Positions 1-12,868 of a DNA stretch of 64,000 nt are shown piece by piece. Numbering within the stretch: position 1 is the first letter of the stretch; each line of letters begins with the position of its first letter. The notes under the pieces were generated by a model. The model did no database searches. It was given only the letters and a program-made list of their open reading frames with translations, and was not told the DNA's origin. The translations under genes were made by a program, and so were the position numbers. Source of the DNA: Rostratula benghalensis (Eukaryota > Chordata > Aves > Charadriiformes > Rostratulidae); assembly GCA_013399305.1 (NCBI GenBank), contig VXAI01000377.1, forward strand, positions 434,001 through 498,000, written 5' to 3'.

Positions 1-469
1 GAGTCCAAAAAGCTTCACTTGTCTTGGTTCAGAACTGCAGGCATTCTCAGGTTAAAACATCTGCAGTGATTTATTCTTAATGATCTCATCTCAGCAGCTT
101 CACTTTACATTTACTCTAATTGCATTGGTATGGACAAACACAATATTTTTCTTGAATACAAAAAGCCTATGCCTGGACTTATACTGTCAATCTCATTTCA
201 GCAGCTATATTTTTAAGAAAGAATTTCAGAGGGGGTCAAAGAAAACACAGGAATTGACTGGAAGTGGAATACTGCAATCCCTTTGAAGTTATATCAGATT
301 TGAATATTCTAACTGAGACTGAACTGGGCAGGACTACTTTACTCAAACTTCCATAAACACACCAAATTCAACAGATTATAATCTGTGCTACTGAAGCTGG
401 ATTTAAAAGCAATTCCCTTTTTATTCCTTAATTTATGAAACAAAAAAACATCTCCAGACAGTGTTATAA
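1..469. other. Unique noncoding DNA, nothing recognised
   Basis: This is AT-rich sequence with short open frames only. No repeat family, RNA gene or conserved protein was recognised. The 68-codon frame near 80-286 has no recognisable domain and is within chance expectation. Confidence 0.5.
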
Positions 470-624
470 GGGGCTTTTTGCTGGTTTGGGGGTTTTTTTT
501 GGGGGGGTTGGGTTTTGGTTTTTTTTTGTTTTGGGTTTTTTTGGGGGTTTTTGGGGTTTTTTTGGGGGGGTTGGGTTTTTTTGCTTGGCTTTGGGGGTTT
601 TTTTAATTTCTTTTTTTTTTTAAT
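470..624 (+). repeat. T/G homopolymer-run tract with G-quadruplex potential
   Basis: About 150 bases consist almost only of alternating runs of T (3-9) and G (2-7), closing in a T run near 610-620. Four or more G runs of at least three bases lie at 533-535, 543-547, 553-556, 564-570 and 573-575, with T loops of 7, 5, 7 and 2 bases, so the plus strand fits the usual G-quadruplex pattern. A 62-codon frame across it (435-623) is an artefact of the low complexity and encodes mostly F, G and L. Origin is unclear: a decayed poly(T) or microsatellite that gained G runs is most likely. Run lengths may contain sequencing error. Confidence 0.85.
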
Positions 625-3600
625 ATGAAAAGAATCTTCATTTCTGTACTGACAGAAAACTTGACAAAGTTAAATATGCAGCCATATTCAGTACTGTACA
701 TGGGACTTTGGAAAAGAAATCAACAGTGTAATTATAATCAATCTTGAACTCAATTAAATTATTTTCAAATACACATTTTAGAGACACATATTTCTGGCAT
801 CAGAAGTAAACTTATTTAATTGTCAATAAAATGTAAATAACCTCTTCTGACAGAAGTTTATACTCCTTTAAATTAAACAAACTTTTTTCTCCATGGTTTG
901 TCTTTGGTCAGAATAATTAATCCTCCTGTAACACACCCAGCCAATATCCTGATACGTGGGATATACTGAATTTTGACTTAGACATTAAAGTCCAGTGCCT
1001 GAAGCTGAGAGATGCTGTGTCTTGAGTCTTGCTGCCTCAGCACCTTAATATACACAGAGAAAAAGCTTGCTGAGCCACTTTAAAGAAAGGCAGGCAAATG
1101 TTTAGAGGTGGTTGAACTGGATCAGTAAAAGAGCTGCAGCACCTTTTCATGTGAATTATGTTGCCTTGGCAAACGCCAATCCTTCTTTAAAAAGATTCCT
1201 AAATTAGTAACATGCAATCACCAATGAGTAGGTCAGTTCTAAATGTTACCACCTGTTAGGAGCAGCAGAGGACCCCGACACAGGTAACAGCACCCAAATA
1301 AGCACCATGTGATTCAAAGTGTATTTCAAGCAAAAGAAAGCTGTCGGATGGCAGCTGGAATGGTAAACAGATTTACAAGACAACAGCCATACTAGCAGTC
1401 TGTGGAAACAAGGTGGCGTATCTGAATAGAATAAGAGATGAAAAACATCTATCAGAGATTTTAGAGGGAAGTGTGCCAGCTACTTTGATCATGTTGATAA
1501 AACCATATGAAAATCTTCACCTAGAACATTGATTTGTTGGTTTACTTCCTCCATGAACAGCCTTAAAATAATCCGACTTGCTTTGCGTCCATTAAATAGA
1601 GCTTTAGGCATGACCAAGCAATAATTGTATGTGTATTTTGTATAAAAACTGTAGCTACACCAGAAACACAGAATTCTGTAACATGGAATAGTACATCAAC
1701 AGGAATTAATATAATATCTGCCTCCTATCATATACACATTTTTCCAGAACTTAATACAAAGATGAATAACCCTGATCTTAGGCAATTGTATCAACAGTAC
1801 TAAATTCAGCTCAAAGAACAAAGAAGGCAAAATTAATTATTTTTATATTAATTTCACACATTTATCCAGTGTGATATGATCAGCCTAAGACTACTTTAAG
1901 TTGCATATTTAAATGTAAATTACTCACCAAGAATTAGGAAGCATCATTTGTATCAATTTTGGTTGAAGTACTCTCCTTGAACCATCAGACACTAAAATTA
2001 AGGTTTGCTTCTATCACTGGAGAAAAAAAAAAAATTTCTCACCTCAATTATATTATGTAACCAAGGAATTATTATCTTTAAATTTGTAAATATACATATA
2101 TTATACATTGAACAAAACTCAAGTACGTCTTTCATAATTTTAGATGCAAACAATACAATTCTGATAAATATGAAATATTTTTGCCTGGAATTTGCCACAT
2201 TTTAGCATATAAATAAAGGATTCAGAACAGTCTCACTGCAAAATATTTTACTTTAGTTACTATGGCTACACATGCAGTAAAGAAGTCAGAATTTGCCCCT
2301 TAATAATGGGCTGAATACTTAGGTCCTCCTTAGCTTTGTCACAGAAATAAACCATCAAACTTTGTCTCACTACAAATATTTCCTCTTATTAAAAGAGAGG
2401 TTAATATAAATATCAATAAGCATGATTAATTTGAATTCTATTGCAATGTGTAAAAAAAATTAGCACTGTAAACACCTGTTTTATTTGAACAGAGTGAAAT
2501 AATAGAACCTTTAGCCCAGCATTAAAACTTTCCCCCACCGTGAACAGGGGCAGCAAAAGAAGTGATACCACTAAAAAGGTTTCTAATACATATTTATCCT
2601 GAAATTTTTCAGGAAATAAAGGACTGCTACATTGGCTATTTATAATGGACTTCTTATGCATATTAAGGTGATCTCAATGTAAATTACAAATATTTTTCAC
2701 ATATAAGAAAGACAAAATTATTTGTGCTGTTTTACAGACATGCAAGGCGATGTCAGTTTTAGTCAAAGCAGTATCAGTCAGGCAAACAGCAAGCTAAAGT
2801 TAGGTTCAAGAGGTCACACCGATCACTTGCATGTTATTTTTATTTTGTCATTTTGCTCAGATAACCAGATTATACCTGCATTTCAGTCTTTCACAATTTA
2901 ATTAGGCAAAGCCTTCATTCATTCCAGCCACTTGCACAATTATGGCAGATAATTTAGGGATGTAGACAAAGATGAAGAAGAAATCAAAGCTGACATGATG
3001 CAGGGGAAAAAAAACCCTAAATTAACATTTTCCCTTTGTCAAAGGGGCTCCTTCTCCACCTGCTCTTCCTCTCCTCCTCTTGGGCATCCATCTAATCAGA
3101 GTATTCACAGGTGTTGACAGGTCTGCAGATTTCTGTTAGTTTTTCAGATCTGTAAACATCCATTCTTTATTTAGCAGTGATGCCCACCAGGTACAAACAG
3201 CTGTAAAGCATGGCAGTTCTGGGTAATGTTCTCTGAGGTCATGAGCCACAAAGGAGCCTTTTGGAGCCAGCACTGCACAAGAACCTGGGGTTTGTGAAGG
3301 TCAGAGAAACACTTCCAACCTCTAGTAGTTAAAGAACTAGGCTGCAAAAGTCTAAAAAAATTCTTCCACTGCTGTATTAAAAGAGATAGCAATTTTAATA
3401 CAAATAGATTTGCAATTTTTCCTTATCTGAAAGTAGAGGGAAATTTGTTATTCAACATGTGAGTCAATATTCAGTTGTACATTCAGTATGCAAAACCTGT
3501 TAGTTTAGTTTCCAGCGTACTTTTTGTTTGTAAGCAGGAGGCAGATGAGTGAGCAAGAGTGAGAGGGAAGGCACTGTAAAGTGTTAGAATAATTACTTAC

Positions 3601-4230
3601 AAGGTCTGTTACAACAGTCTCTAGAGGTGCTATTTGTTGAAAAAGCAGCTATTTAAAAGCAATACTTGGACAAGCAACTGATACAGTTTCAAACCACTGC
3701 TTAGAAACTAAGCACACTAAGCATCATTGGAGAGACCTGAGCTTCTTTTTGGATTTATTGTTATTTCATACAGTATTCTGGAGGCAAAAAGAAAGCTCCC
3801 TCCCAAATAAGCCACACCTGATTGCAAAGCAATTTACACAGAGAAAATAATGTTTTACTACATTTTAGATGTCAGATCGATTAAAATTTCTCAGACAGGC
3901 ATGGATTAAAACTCATGAGCTGGAAACTGCATGGCATAGCTTATAATACAACACTCTGAAATTCAACAAAATATGCTATTAGCTTCATGATTGGAAGAAA
4001 AGAAACACAAAGTCACAACTTCGGCAGAAAACACATCTGAGCACCATTCTCAGGCAGGTGTTAACCCAGCCACAGAAGCTGGAAATTTCCACATTAAACT
4101 TATGCTAATGCTGCACAGCATAAATGGAAACAGGCTGAAGCAAGAAGTGCATAAACACTGCTGATTACCATAGGGTATAGCCAGGAATTAAAAAGTATCT
4201 AATATCACACACAGAAAAAAAAATAATTAC
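625..4230. other. Unique noncoding DNA, nothing recognised
   Basis: AT-rich sequence with no recognisable gene or repeat family. Paired antiparallel short frames near 1998-2205 and frames at 2413-2661 and 3171-3392 show no domain and are judged chance frames. Confidence 0.5.
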
Positions 4231-4279
4231 AATAGAATCACCTAGGTTGGAAAAGACCTTTAAGATCATTGAGTCCAAC
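4231..4279 (-). mobile_element. CR1 LINE 3'-end fragment
   Basis: About 50 bases match the antisense form of the CR1 3' end: an AGAATCAC start, then TAGGTTGGAAAAGACC, then a GATCATTGAGTCCAAC box. The element reads on the minus strand with its 3' end at the low coordinate. It stops abruptly a few bases before the LTR at 4284, and no continuation of CR1 is visible after the LTR, so it was either already 5'-truncated or cut at this point. Confidence 0.7.
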
Positions 4280-4283
4280 AAGA

Positions 4284-4918
4284 TGTAAAGTCTCTCAGTT
4301 TATTTACAAATTAAACTAACTATACTAAGTATATACAATGCCTAAATATAGGTAACTATAGCTTTATAACTGGTATTAGGGCTGCTGCATCAGCAAAGTA
4401 TGCATTTATGTACACTCAAAAATAGAAGGAATGAGCTCTGAGACTTCAGTGCTATAAGCATCCTCCTGTAGTTGATAATCAAAGCACTTAATTGTTTGTA
4501 CCAGACTGTAGAAGAGTGGCTAATGGGCAGAGGCCATGGTATGCTCTGCTGTGCACAATGCAATCTTTGAGATATCACAAACAATGGCTGTGTGTTGAAG
4601 CATTCTTGTAGGGCGGACAAAGGGAGGTTGGCAGGAGTTGTAATAGCAAGGGAGGATGATAAAGATGGATACTGAAACTGTGAGGCAAAGAACTGGTGCT
4701 GAGAACTAGTGCTGACATACGCATTCCGTGTGAATATTAGGCTAGCCAGTTACAGTTATGCTAAGTGCGTGTGAATAAGGAGCATTAACCAATCATTGTG
4801 AATATTGTGTCATGTGAACAACCTTGTAGATTATAAATGTAGTGGTAGAATCACCAATAAACGAGCAAGATCCATAACTCATTGAGTCCATGTCTTGACT
4901 CTGGCCAGTTTTCCTACA
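4284..4918 (+). mobile_element. Probable solo LTR of an avian endogenous retrovirus
   Basis: A segment of about 635 bases begins TGTA and ends TACA, the short inverted termini usual for retroviral LTRs. Near its 3' end it has TATAAA at 4832-4837 and AATAAA at 4856-4861, in the order expected for an LTR promoter and poly(A) signal on the plus strand. The flanks carry an imperfect 5-bp target-site candidate (CAAGA before, CCAGA after). No internal retroviral genes or second LTR are present, so it is a solo LTR left by recombination, or a fragment. Boundaries are inferred; the family is not assigned. Short frames inside it (for example 4390-4620 minus) are not retroviral proteins. Confidence 0.55.
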
Positions 4919-7900
4919 CCAGACCAAGACCTCTATGAGCTTTATATGACTTCAAAAGTACCAGAAGAGTATACAAGAGAGCCACAAAACACCATACCAC
5001 ACCTGCTAAGAAATTCCATTCCCTTTACCTATCAGCAGTCTGGCATTTTGCAATATGTCTGCTTCCACTGATGTGCACCATTCTCCATAGTTACAAGAGG
5101 ATTGTTCTTCAACTAAATCACACTTTATTTACATTTATTTCCATCTTTCTATTTCCCGCACTACTAGAAATTCAGGATGCTTTACAAGTCAGACATTCAG
5201 ATGAACACACAGAGATAGGATGTAAGCTAAAACAAGCTATTCTTTCAGTAGCAAGAACTTCAGCAAGTTATAGATCAATGAAAAAGGTAATGATGAAATT
5301 CGTGAAACATTTCTATTTGCATAAGACTGCTCAATAAAACTAGGACAGCTCTTTGAACACCTGAAGTTACAAGGAAACTACTGCAAGAAATTCTCAATAT
5401 ATTATATATATAATTCTCAATACCTCTGTATTTCACTGCAGGCCATGTTTTCTTATGCCCACTCAATCAAGCTCAGTTAAACATCATATATTTTTCTGTA
5501 AAGCTTCTTCCACCATATATTAGTAGGACATAGGACAACACGTAACCATTCAGCATTTGAGTCCAGAATTCAGAATAAAAGATGAAAAGGATCAAGCACT
5601 CATATTACTACCTCTTTTACCTGAAAGAAAATGCTCAGCTGATTAAGCAGGCCATGGGGGTTCATTTCCCAAATGCCCAAGAACACAAAAGGATGTTTTG
5701 TGTTGGTTCTTGATTAAATTAATGACAACTCAGGTCATTTACACATTGTTTATAACTTCTCCAGAATTATGTTAAATACTGACAGAAGTACATTGTGCTT
5801 GTGTGATTGAAAGCCCTCAAGTGATCTTACCAATCTTTAATGGTAAAATAACAGGTCTTTGGCTTTTATTTCAGAAATTCACTTTTGGATTTAACATATG
5901 CCTCAGGTGCCTATAATTTTTTTTTTTTTTCCTTAAAAAATACGTTGCATTTTCCGAGGAAAAAAAAATCCTCTTTAGGAATGAGGTGAAGGGTGGGCAG
6001 GAACTTCTCTGGCTATATAGACTGAAAATATTTTATGAAAATAAAACAAATTCTTAAAAATACACAAAGGAGTGAAATAAGCTGCCCAACACAGATTAAA
6101 TATAGATTAAAATTAATTTAAACTCAAATTTAAAGTAATTTAAAAACCATGAGAAAACAAGAGATTGGAAAAAAATTAACTGCAAAATCAGAGACTGAAA
6201 GGACTAGGTTTTCAGGAATAATTAAGTGCTTCTACTTTCAAAAATACTTCAGTTGGAAGTTCTTTGGTAACTAATCCTCATTGATTTGAAATTGGATCCT
6301 CAGCATTTAAATAGAATGTCTGAAGAACCCAAAATCCTTCAGCATGGGTCTTCGCAGCACTGTATCCTTAATTTGCTTTGATTCTTGGTATCAAGATATT
6401 AAACGATTTTTCCTTGGAGGGATAAAAAATAATTAATTTTGTTATTAGGGTTGTGTGAAGATCAACATGAGATCATTAAAATCAATAACAACTCTGAATA
6501 CTGATTTCAGGGAGGGTTGCCCAATACACCTATTAGAAGAATGTAGCTGTAAACGCACAGTGGAAATAGCCTTACAGGTTAGATATCTCTTCACTATATG
6601 CAACCACAGTATCAGCTTCCTATGTTTGATTCAAAAAGAGTCTGCTTGCTTTGTTTGTAAGAAATTGAAGATACTGCAATTTGAAGTATCGCAGGGCACG
6701 TGTAATGTAAAGAAGTCAGTGGACTTATTTCTGTAGTCTTACTCACACGCCAACAAGATTGACTCTGACAGAGCTGAAACTTTTGGATAAGCAGCATTTT
6801 AAAAAAAAAAAAAAGGATAAAATAAAAAAATCACAAACCCCACATTAAGAACAAAGTTAGTATTAGTAGCAAACCAGGCAAGAAGAGAAGTCTGTTCACA
6901 TGTTAGGCACTTACACTGCTCAGCTTAAGAACTGAACCAGGCAATTTGGCACTTCCATATGCACAAGTATTACTTTTACCTTATTTCCATCATTTTGCTT
7001 CTTTGAATCTTATTTTCATATAAGCAGCTTAAAAGCTTTGGACTTTGGCTTCTTCTGACCCAAATTTATGATGCTTCAGAGAACATTTCATTGGGAGACA
7101 CTAAAGAAAAGATAACTCTTTAAACATCAGCGATTCAGGTGGAAATTTAAGACCCGATTCTTCTGCTGCCATGGGGAAAATATCATGGCTGGAAATACAC
7201 TGAAATGCAACATATCATTATTTGTCATCTATAGTGTAGTCACACCTAGAAGATTCAGAAAACACTAGCAAAGTGAATTAAAAAAAAAAATCTTTAATTC
7301 AAGATATTCTACTCTAAAAAGAGACAAAAAGTAGATGGTGCTAAATATGCTTGACTATAGTAATGTCCGAGATGACCTCCTGTCATCCCTACTACCACCA
7401 CTTCTCCTATGAATTTATGACGCTAAGATAATGTCCTTGTGCATCCAGTAATAGGAAATGAACAACACAGTACAGCAAAGTATGTTTTCCCTCACTGTAC
7501 CATCAAAGTTCAAGAATGCATTGCATTACTAAGAAATGCATTTCCATAGACAGTCAGGTATGCTCAGAAAACCATCATGGCTTGATAGCTTTGGGAATCT
7601 AATAGGACCAAGGGGAATTTCTAATTCTTCTAATTAATTAAGCAGTAGTAATCAATAGGCTGCCCTTCTTAACTAAAGGTTTTACATGTTTTTTGGTAGC
7701 TATTCCAATCACGTTGGCAAAAACTGTACTTTGCATATCTTGGTATTGGGTACAACAAAACTTCCCAAACAAGAAGTGTTGCACATGGCTAATATGCTTT
7801 GCTAGATCTAGGTCCTTATTTCAGCTGCTTCCAAGGAGCAAAGCAGTCATAGATCCAATCTTTCATGAAGGTGAAAAAGTCCTCACAGAAAAGATTAGAA

Positions 7901-9007
7901 CTAGATGCGACACAACTAGCTTCAGCGACTCACAGCTACTGCAGCAACTACACCAAAGATGAAGAGCTGGCACAAAATAGCACCACACTTGCACCTTTCT
8001 TGCACTTAGGCTTTGACTCGCACTTGTATCTAAACAATGTTCTGTGAACCCATTGAACACAAAACCTATTTCATTTAGAAACTACCGTCTAGGCAATGTA
8101 AACTTGATCACTTTGTAGGTTGTGCATTAGCACAGTATTTCTTTGTGAAGTTTCACTTTCAGGACCTAATGTTAGGTCAAGTCCAGTGAATTAAGTCAAT
8201 TTCTTTTCCTTAGAAGGAAAAGTATAACAGTAATGATATGAAAGTCAGACATAGATAAAGCCACACTAAGAATAAAGACTGTTAAATTGCAGGGGGGTGG
8301 AGGGTGGAAGTCAGCTATACTTGTATCAGCTAAAGCACTGACCAAATTTGTCTATTGTTCTTTGGCTGCCTGTATTACCCATGGTTAGCAAAGAACTAAA
8401 AGGATTGTGCAATGTTAAAGTGACTTATTTTCCATATCAGTCACATATAAATAATATTTTACTCTATATAAAGAAAGAGTTTATGGTAAAATAACTACTT
8501 GCCAGCCTCAGCAATGAATTGTGTTTAAAGAGAACAGTTCCTGCCCAAACCTGAAGACTGAAATCTGTATCAAACACAATCTTTGGTTTGGCATTTAGGA
8601 CCCCTGATGTAGGAGAAAATCTACCCAGCTGTTTCATTTCCAAAGAAAGGAGCATTTGATGTAACCATTACCCCCATCCCTTTACCCAAGCGTATGGAAG
8701 ATTTTCTTAAAAACCACAGCATTCTTTAGAAATATGCAAGTTTAACATTTCTATTTGGTCTGATATTACTAATTTAACATTTCTGTAATGCCACTCCTAC
8801 TCATTCACTTTTGCAGTCATTGCTGTCGAGATATTTATTTTTTGCACATGAAGACTTGGCTTCTGCTGTAAAAAACTTTCTTCCCTTATCAGTAACCAGA
8901 GCTGCTTTGAGTTCCTTCCTCCATCTTGCTTATTTTTTTTGCCTCCATCAAAAATAACTGAAAGTTACTAGTAGAAGACAAACTGACCAATAGAGACTCT
9001 TAAAGGA

Positions 9008-9027
9008 AAACAAACAAACAAACAAAC
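9008..9027 (+). repeat. AAAC microsatellite
   Basis: Five tandem AAAC units. No flanking mobile element was recognised. Confidence 0.9.
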
Positions 9028-9607
9028 AAGAGAGGTGAGATTATTCCGGATAGCAAGAGCCTTGTGCAAAATGAATCTATGTCCCCTTTTATCTATTGTC
9101 TAGCCATGTGGTCACGGTAACATGGGAAAGACAGGCAGACTGTGAATCATAGCAAAGAATGAAGAAATAAAAAAAAACCCTCACCAGCTTTATAATAACC
9201 TAAATACCTTCAATGAAAACTGATGTCCAGAGTAATTTGTGAAACTAATGAAAAGCAAAAGTTATGATACAGACAGTGATTGACAGCATTCTTCTGACCT
9301 ATTACGTGTGTTTCAATTGACCTTATTTATAGTATTCAATTATATCCTAGAAACTTAGAAAAGTAAAAATCACACACTAGAAGCACTTTAGAAACAGAAC
9401 AGATTTTAAGCATAGGCAAGCAGTCATAAAACTATTACAGACTTCTGGATACTGAATGCAGCAAATTTTCTTTTCTCTTTTCCCAACCCTTCAAAAAAGG
9501 CAGAAAGTAAAGAAAGTGTTTGAATTATTAAATCAATAGAACAGAGAAAAAAAATAATGAAGTAAGACAGGTCACAAGCTCACTGGCTACATGCATCATC
9601 CGGTAGA

Positions 9608-9620
9608 GGGGGGGGGGGGG
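9608..9620 (+). repeat. G13 homopolymer
   Basis: Thirteen consecutive G in otherwise AT-rich sequence. The exact length may be affected by sequencing or assembly error. Confidence 0.85.
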
Positions 9621-12600
9621 AATATCTGAGGGAGGAAGTGCCCTGTAAAATTCCAGAAAGCAATATATCAGCTACATCCAGAACATTTTTTGAAGGAAAT
9701 ATATTCTATTAGTAGGTCAAAACTCCAGCACAAATGGTGATGGGATAACTAGAGTTATTTTTCTGTCTGAGGTGATGAGGGCACAATAACTGAAGGCAAG
9801 AATGGCATCTAAGAGAAAAGTTTTATTGGCAGCCATTCAAGAACACATTTCTCCAAACACAAAAAAATATGCAGCTAGAAATAGTGAGCTTCACAGTTAA
9901 AGTAAAAAATGTTTCAGTAATCTTCAAATTGTGTCAAATGAAAAGGAATAAAGAATTCAATGTTACTACTAAAAATATCAATAATGTAGGAGTAAGCAAG
10001 AACTATCAGGTTTATGGCTAATTTTCATAGATGCACCACACTAACTCTATAGAACAGAGACCAACAGTCCATTTTCTTTTGCTTATTTCACCTGTAATTT
10101 GAAGTGACTTTAAGTCTGGACATATCAGCATCACAGCGTTTGATTTCTCTTTGCAAGTAACATGTGCAAAAATGAATCCTGGAGTTCATCAATCAAGCTA
10201 TGGTTTAGATTTCCTTGTTCTGAAGGGTGTGTGGCAAATGGATTCATATTCCATTAAAAACAGAGAAAGAAATTACCTTATGCCCCGTGAAAGTAACAGT
10301 AAGGAGATTAGAAATGTACACCACTGAAAATTTTCTATTATAAAGTTCTTAAGCAGCAAGTGAAATTAAAAGTTATTCTTCTATAGGTATCTAATTTTTG
10401 CTGTATGCCACCTCCAGTTCAGCTATTTTTGTACAAAATCATCTTCAACTATCCCAGAATTCAAACCCAACTTTAGTCAATGATTACCCTCAGTTTTGTT
10501 TTAAGGAGAAGAGATAAATATTTAAGCTGTACATCAGAGGTTTCCTTTCCTGGCTCTTTGACAAGTACTGCTTGTTAAATCCATTTCTTTTAATCAGCCC
10601 CTGGCTCATTATATCATAATTGATCAGGTGAAAAAATCAGCCATTTCAGAATTATAGACTGACTGTGTTGTGTGCTGTTAAGTGAAAGGGCATCATGCAA
10701 TTTAACATGAAGTAAAACCAAAACAAACCAAAAAGAAACAACCAACCAAAAAAACTCAAAAATAGTTGTGTTGCATTTAACATGAATTAAGAAATATATA
10801 TGTATATGCAAGAGCAAGTTAAAGAAGGAATTAGACCCCTTACTGAACAAATAGAATGGATTCACGCATTTTGGACAGCTTCTCACCTTTAAAGGCTGAG
10901 TCAAGGAAATTACAAAAGAATGGATGGTAACTTGTGCAGTGAGATGAAAGGTACTGCAGCTAGCAGTTAAGCCTACTCTTGAAAAATTAGGTATGTCACT
11001 CAGTCATTACATGACTATCACCTGGCTCAGAGATGACGTTCTACATATGTCAGAAAGAGAGGCAGGGAGAGGGTGAGAGCAGAACATGAATAAAATAGAA
11101 CTGAATTAAAGGCATCTAATGAAAGTCAAGTACTAAAATACTTTTAGGAAATATAAAAGGCAAAAAATTTAAAATGCAAATCAGAAAGAACACATGATAT
11201 CAATCACTGCCTAACAATGATAAATGAAAATGTATTTGCTGAAGAAAGGAAGTATTGTGTTTGAGGCATAGCAGAGGCACATACTGGAACAAATGACATT
11301 TATTTTGGTCAACTTACTGGGAAAGCAGCAGGTGATTATGATGGTGATTTGAATGTCACAGGAATTCAGTGAGGCACACCTAGGAGCTCAGCAAATACTG
11401 CAGAAAAGCAAGAATAGAGGAGACTCAGTCTAGTATAAGGTACAAGTGACTGATTTTTAGCAAAGAGATTTTAAAACATAAAGTGTTTTTCCCCAGGATT
11501 TGTTCCCAAGAGACACAGTCTATTACATGTTTGCAGCCTCCCAAGCCATACGGAGTGCGGGTTCATGGAGTCTAGTTCTCAATTTATTCAAGCAAAATGC
11601 CAGCCAGCAATATTAAAACAAGTCATCTCTAGAGAGCAGCACAGCTGCCCCAGGAAAGGAGAATTCATACGAATAAACTATTTGCCTCCTAACACTCTGA
11701 TGCTCTGTACTCTTGTTCTCTCCTTTGCCTTCCTCCCGAGGCAATGCATTTTTGGGAAGGCTTGATTTCAGATCTCCCAGCCAAAGCCACTGCTCCAAGG
11801 CTACAATTCCCTTTAAAGCTCTTAGTCTGTTGATTAACAGTCTCTCAGACATTTCTAATATATTTCCAGCAATATTGATCATCATAAAACAAGCTGCAAC
11901 CAGTAAAGTCAGAGCAGTGTCACTGGGAGCCCCAGGATGCACCACAGCACTGCTGCAACAAGTAAGGATTTTTCTGTTCTGGGTATTGTGGATCTTGTGG
12001 AAGATACAGACGAAGCACCGAGCTGGTGACATTACCAGGAAATGCTGACAGTACTCTGAAGTTTGGCTTCAGAGCTGCAACACACCACTGTTTGGGAGGT
12101 AGAAATTATGAAATGCATCTCAGCTCAAGTGTAAGAGTTTTGGTCTTACTGAAGAATCAAAAGACAATTTCATTGCAATTATAAAGAGATACTTTTCATT
12201 AAATCCATCTTGTTTCTTAGAAAAGTAGTTTTATAAACTTCATTTTCTAAGGGGAAAATATGTGAATTAAAAAGATAATTCCACCAGTTCTAAAATGGCA
12301 CACTTTATACCTATATTAAAAAACCAAACCTATTTAGAACACTGACATACTAAAATAAAAAACCTCACAATTAATTACTGTAAATCAAAATAAACACAAC
12401 AATCATTAACATACAGTACTATCTCCTTCATAACATTTATCTGTAATAAACATCTAAAACACAAATTTTAATCATGATTGCATCAAGTCAGAAATAATTT
12501 TTGCTTATGTTTATCGTACACTTAAGACTTAAAAGATTGCAAGTATCATGAAATGAAATTATTGACAAAAGTAGCTATGAAACAAAGCCTAGATATACAC

Positions 12601-12810
12601 ATTAGTTATTAACTGGCATTTCACTGGTCCGTAGTGAAAAGTGAACTCCCTTGAAGTACTTTCTTGTCACTTGGCAGCTCTTGATAAAACAGTGCTATTC
12701 CCTGGGTACAGCTTGATGATGTGTTTTGGCTGTCCTCTATAAATTCTGTCAGTCTCAGTGCTTTTTCTAGTCACTTTTTCAAACTTTGTAATGACAGGAT
12801 ATAGCTTTGC

Positions 12811-12868
12811 TTGTGTGGTTTGTTGTCGGGTTTTTTGGGGGGGATGTTGTTGGGGTGCTTATTTGTTC
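12811..12868 (+). repeat. T/G-rich tract
   Basis: Alternating T and G runs, including a G run of seven around 12837-12843, similar in style to the tract at 470-624 but shorter. A 63-codon frame crossing it (12758-12949) is rich in C, G, F and W because of this composition and is not considered a gene. Confidence 0.7.

Noticed and set aside
435..623. 62-codon F/G/L-rich frame resembling a membrane peptide
   Set aside because: It is produced by the T/G homopolymer tract; any frame across such runs encodes F, G, W and L.
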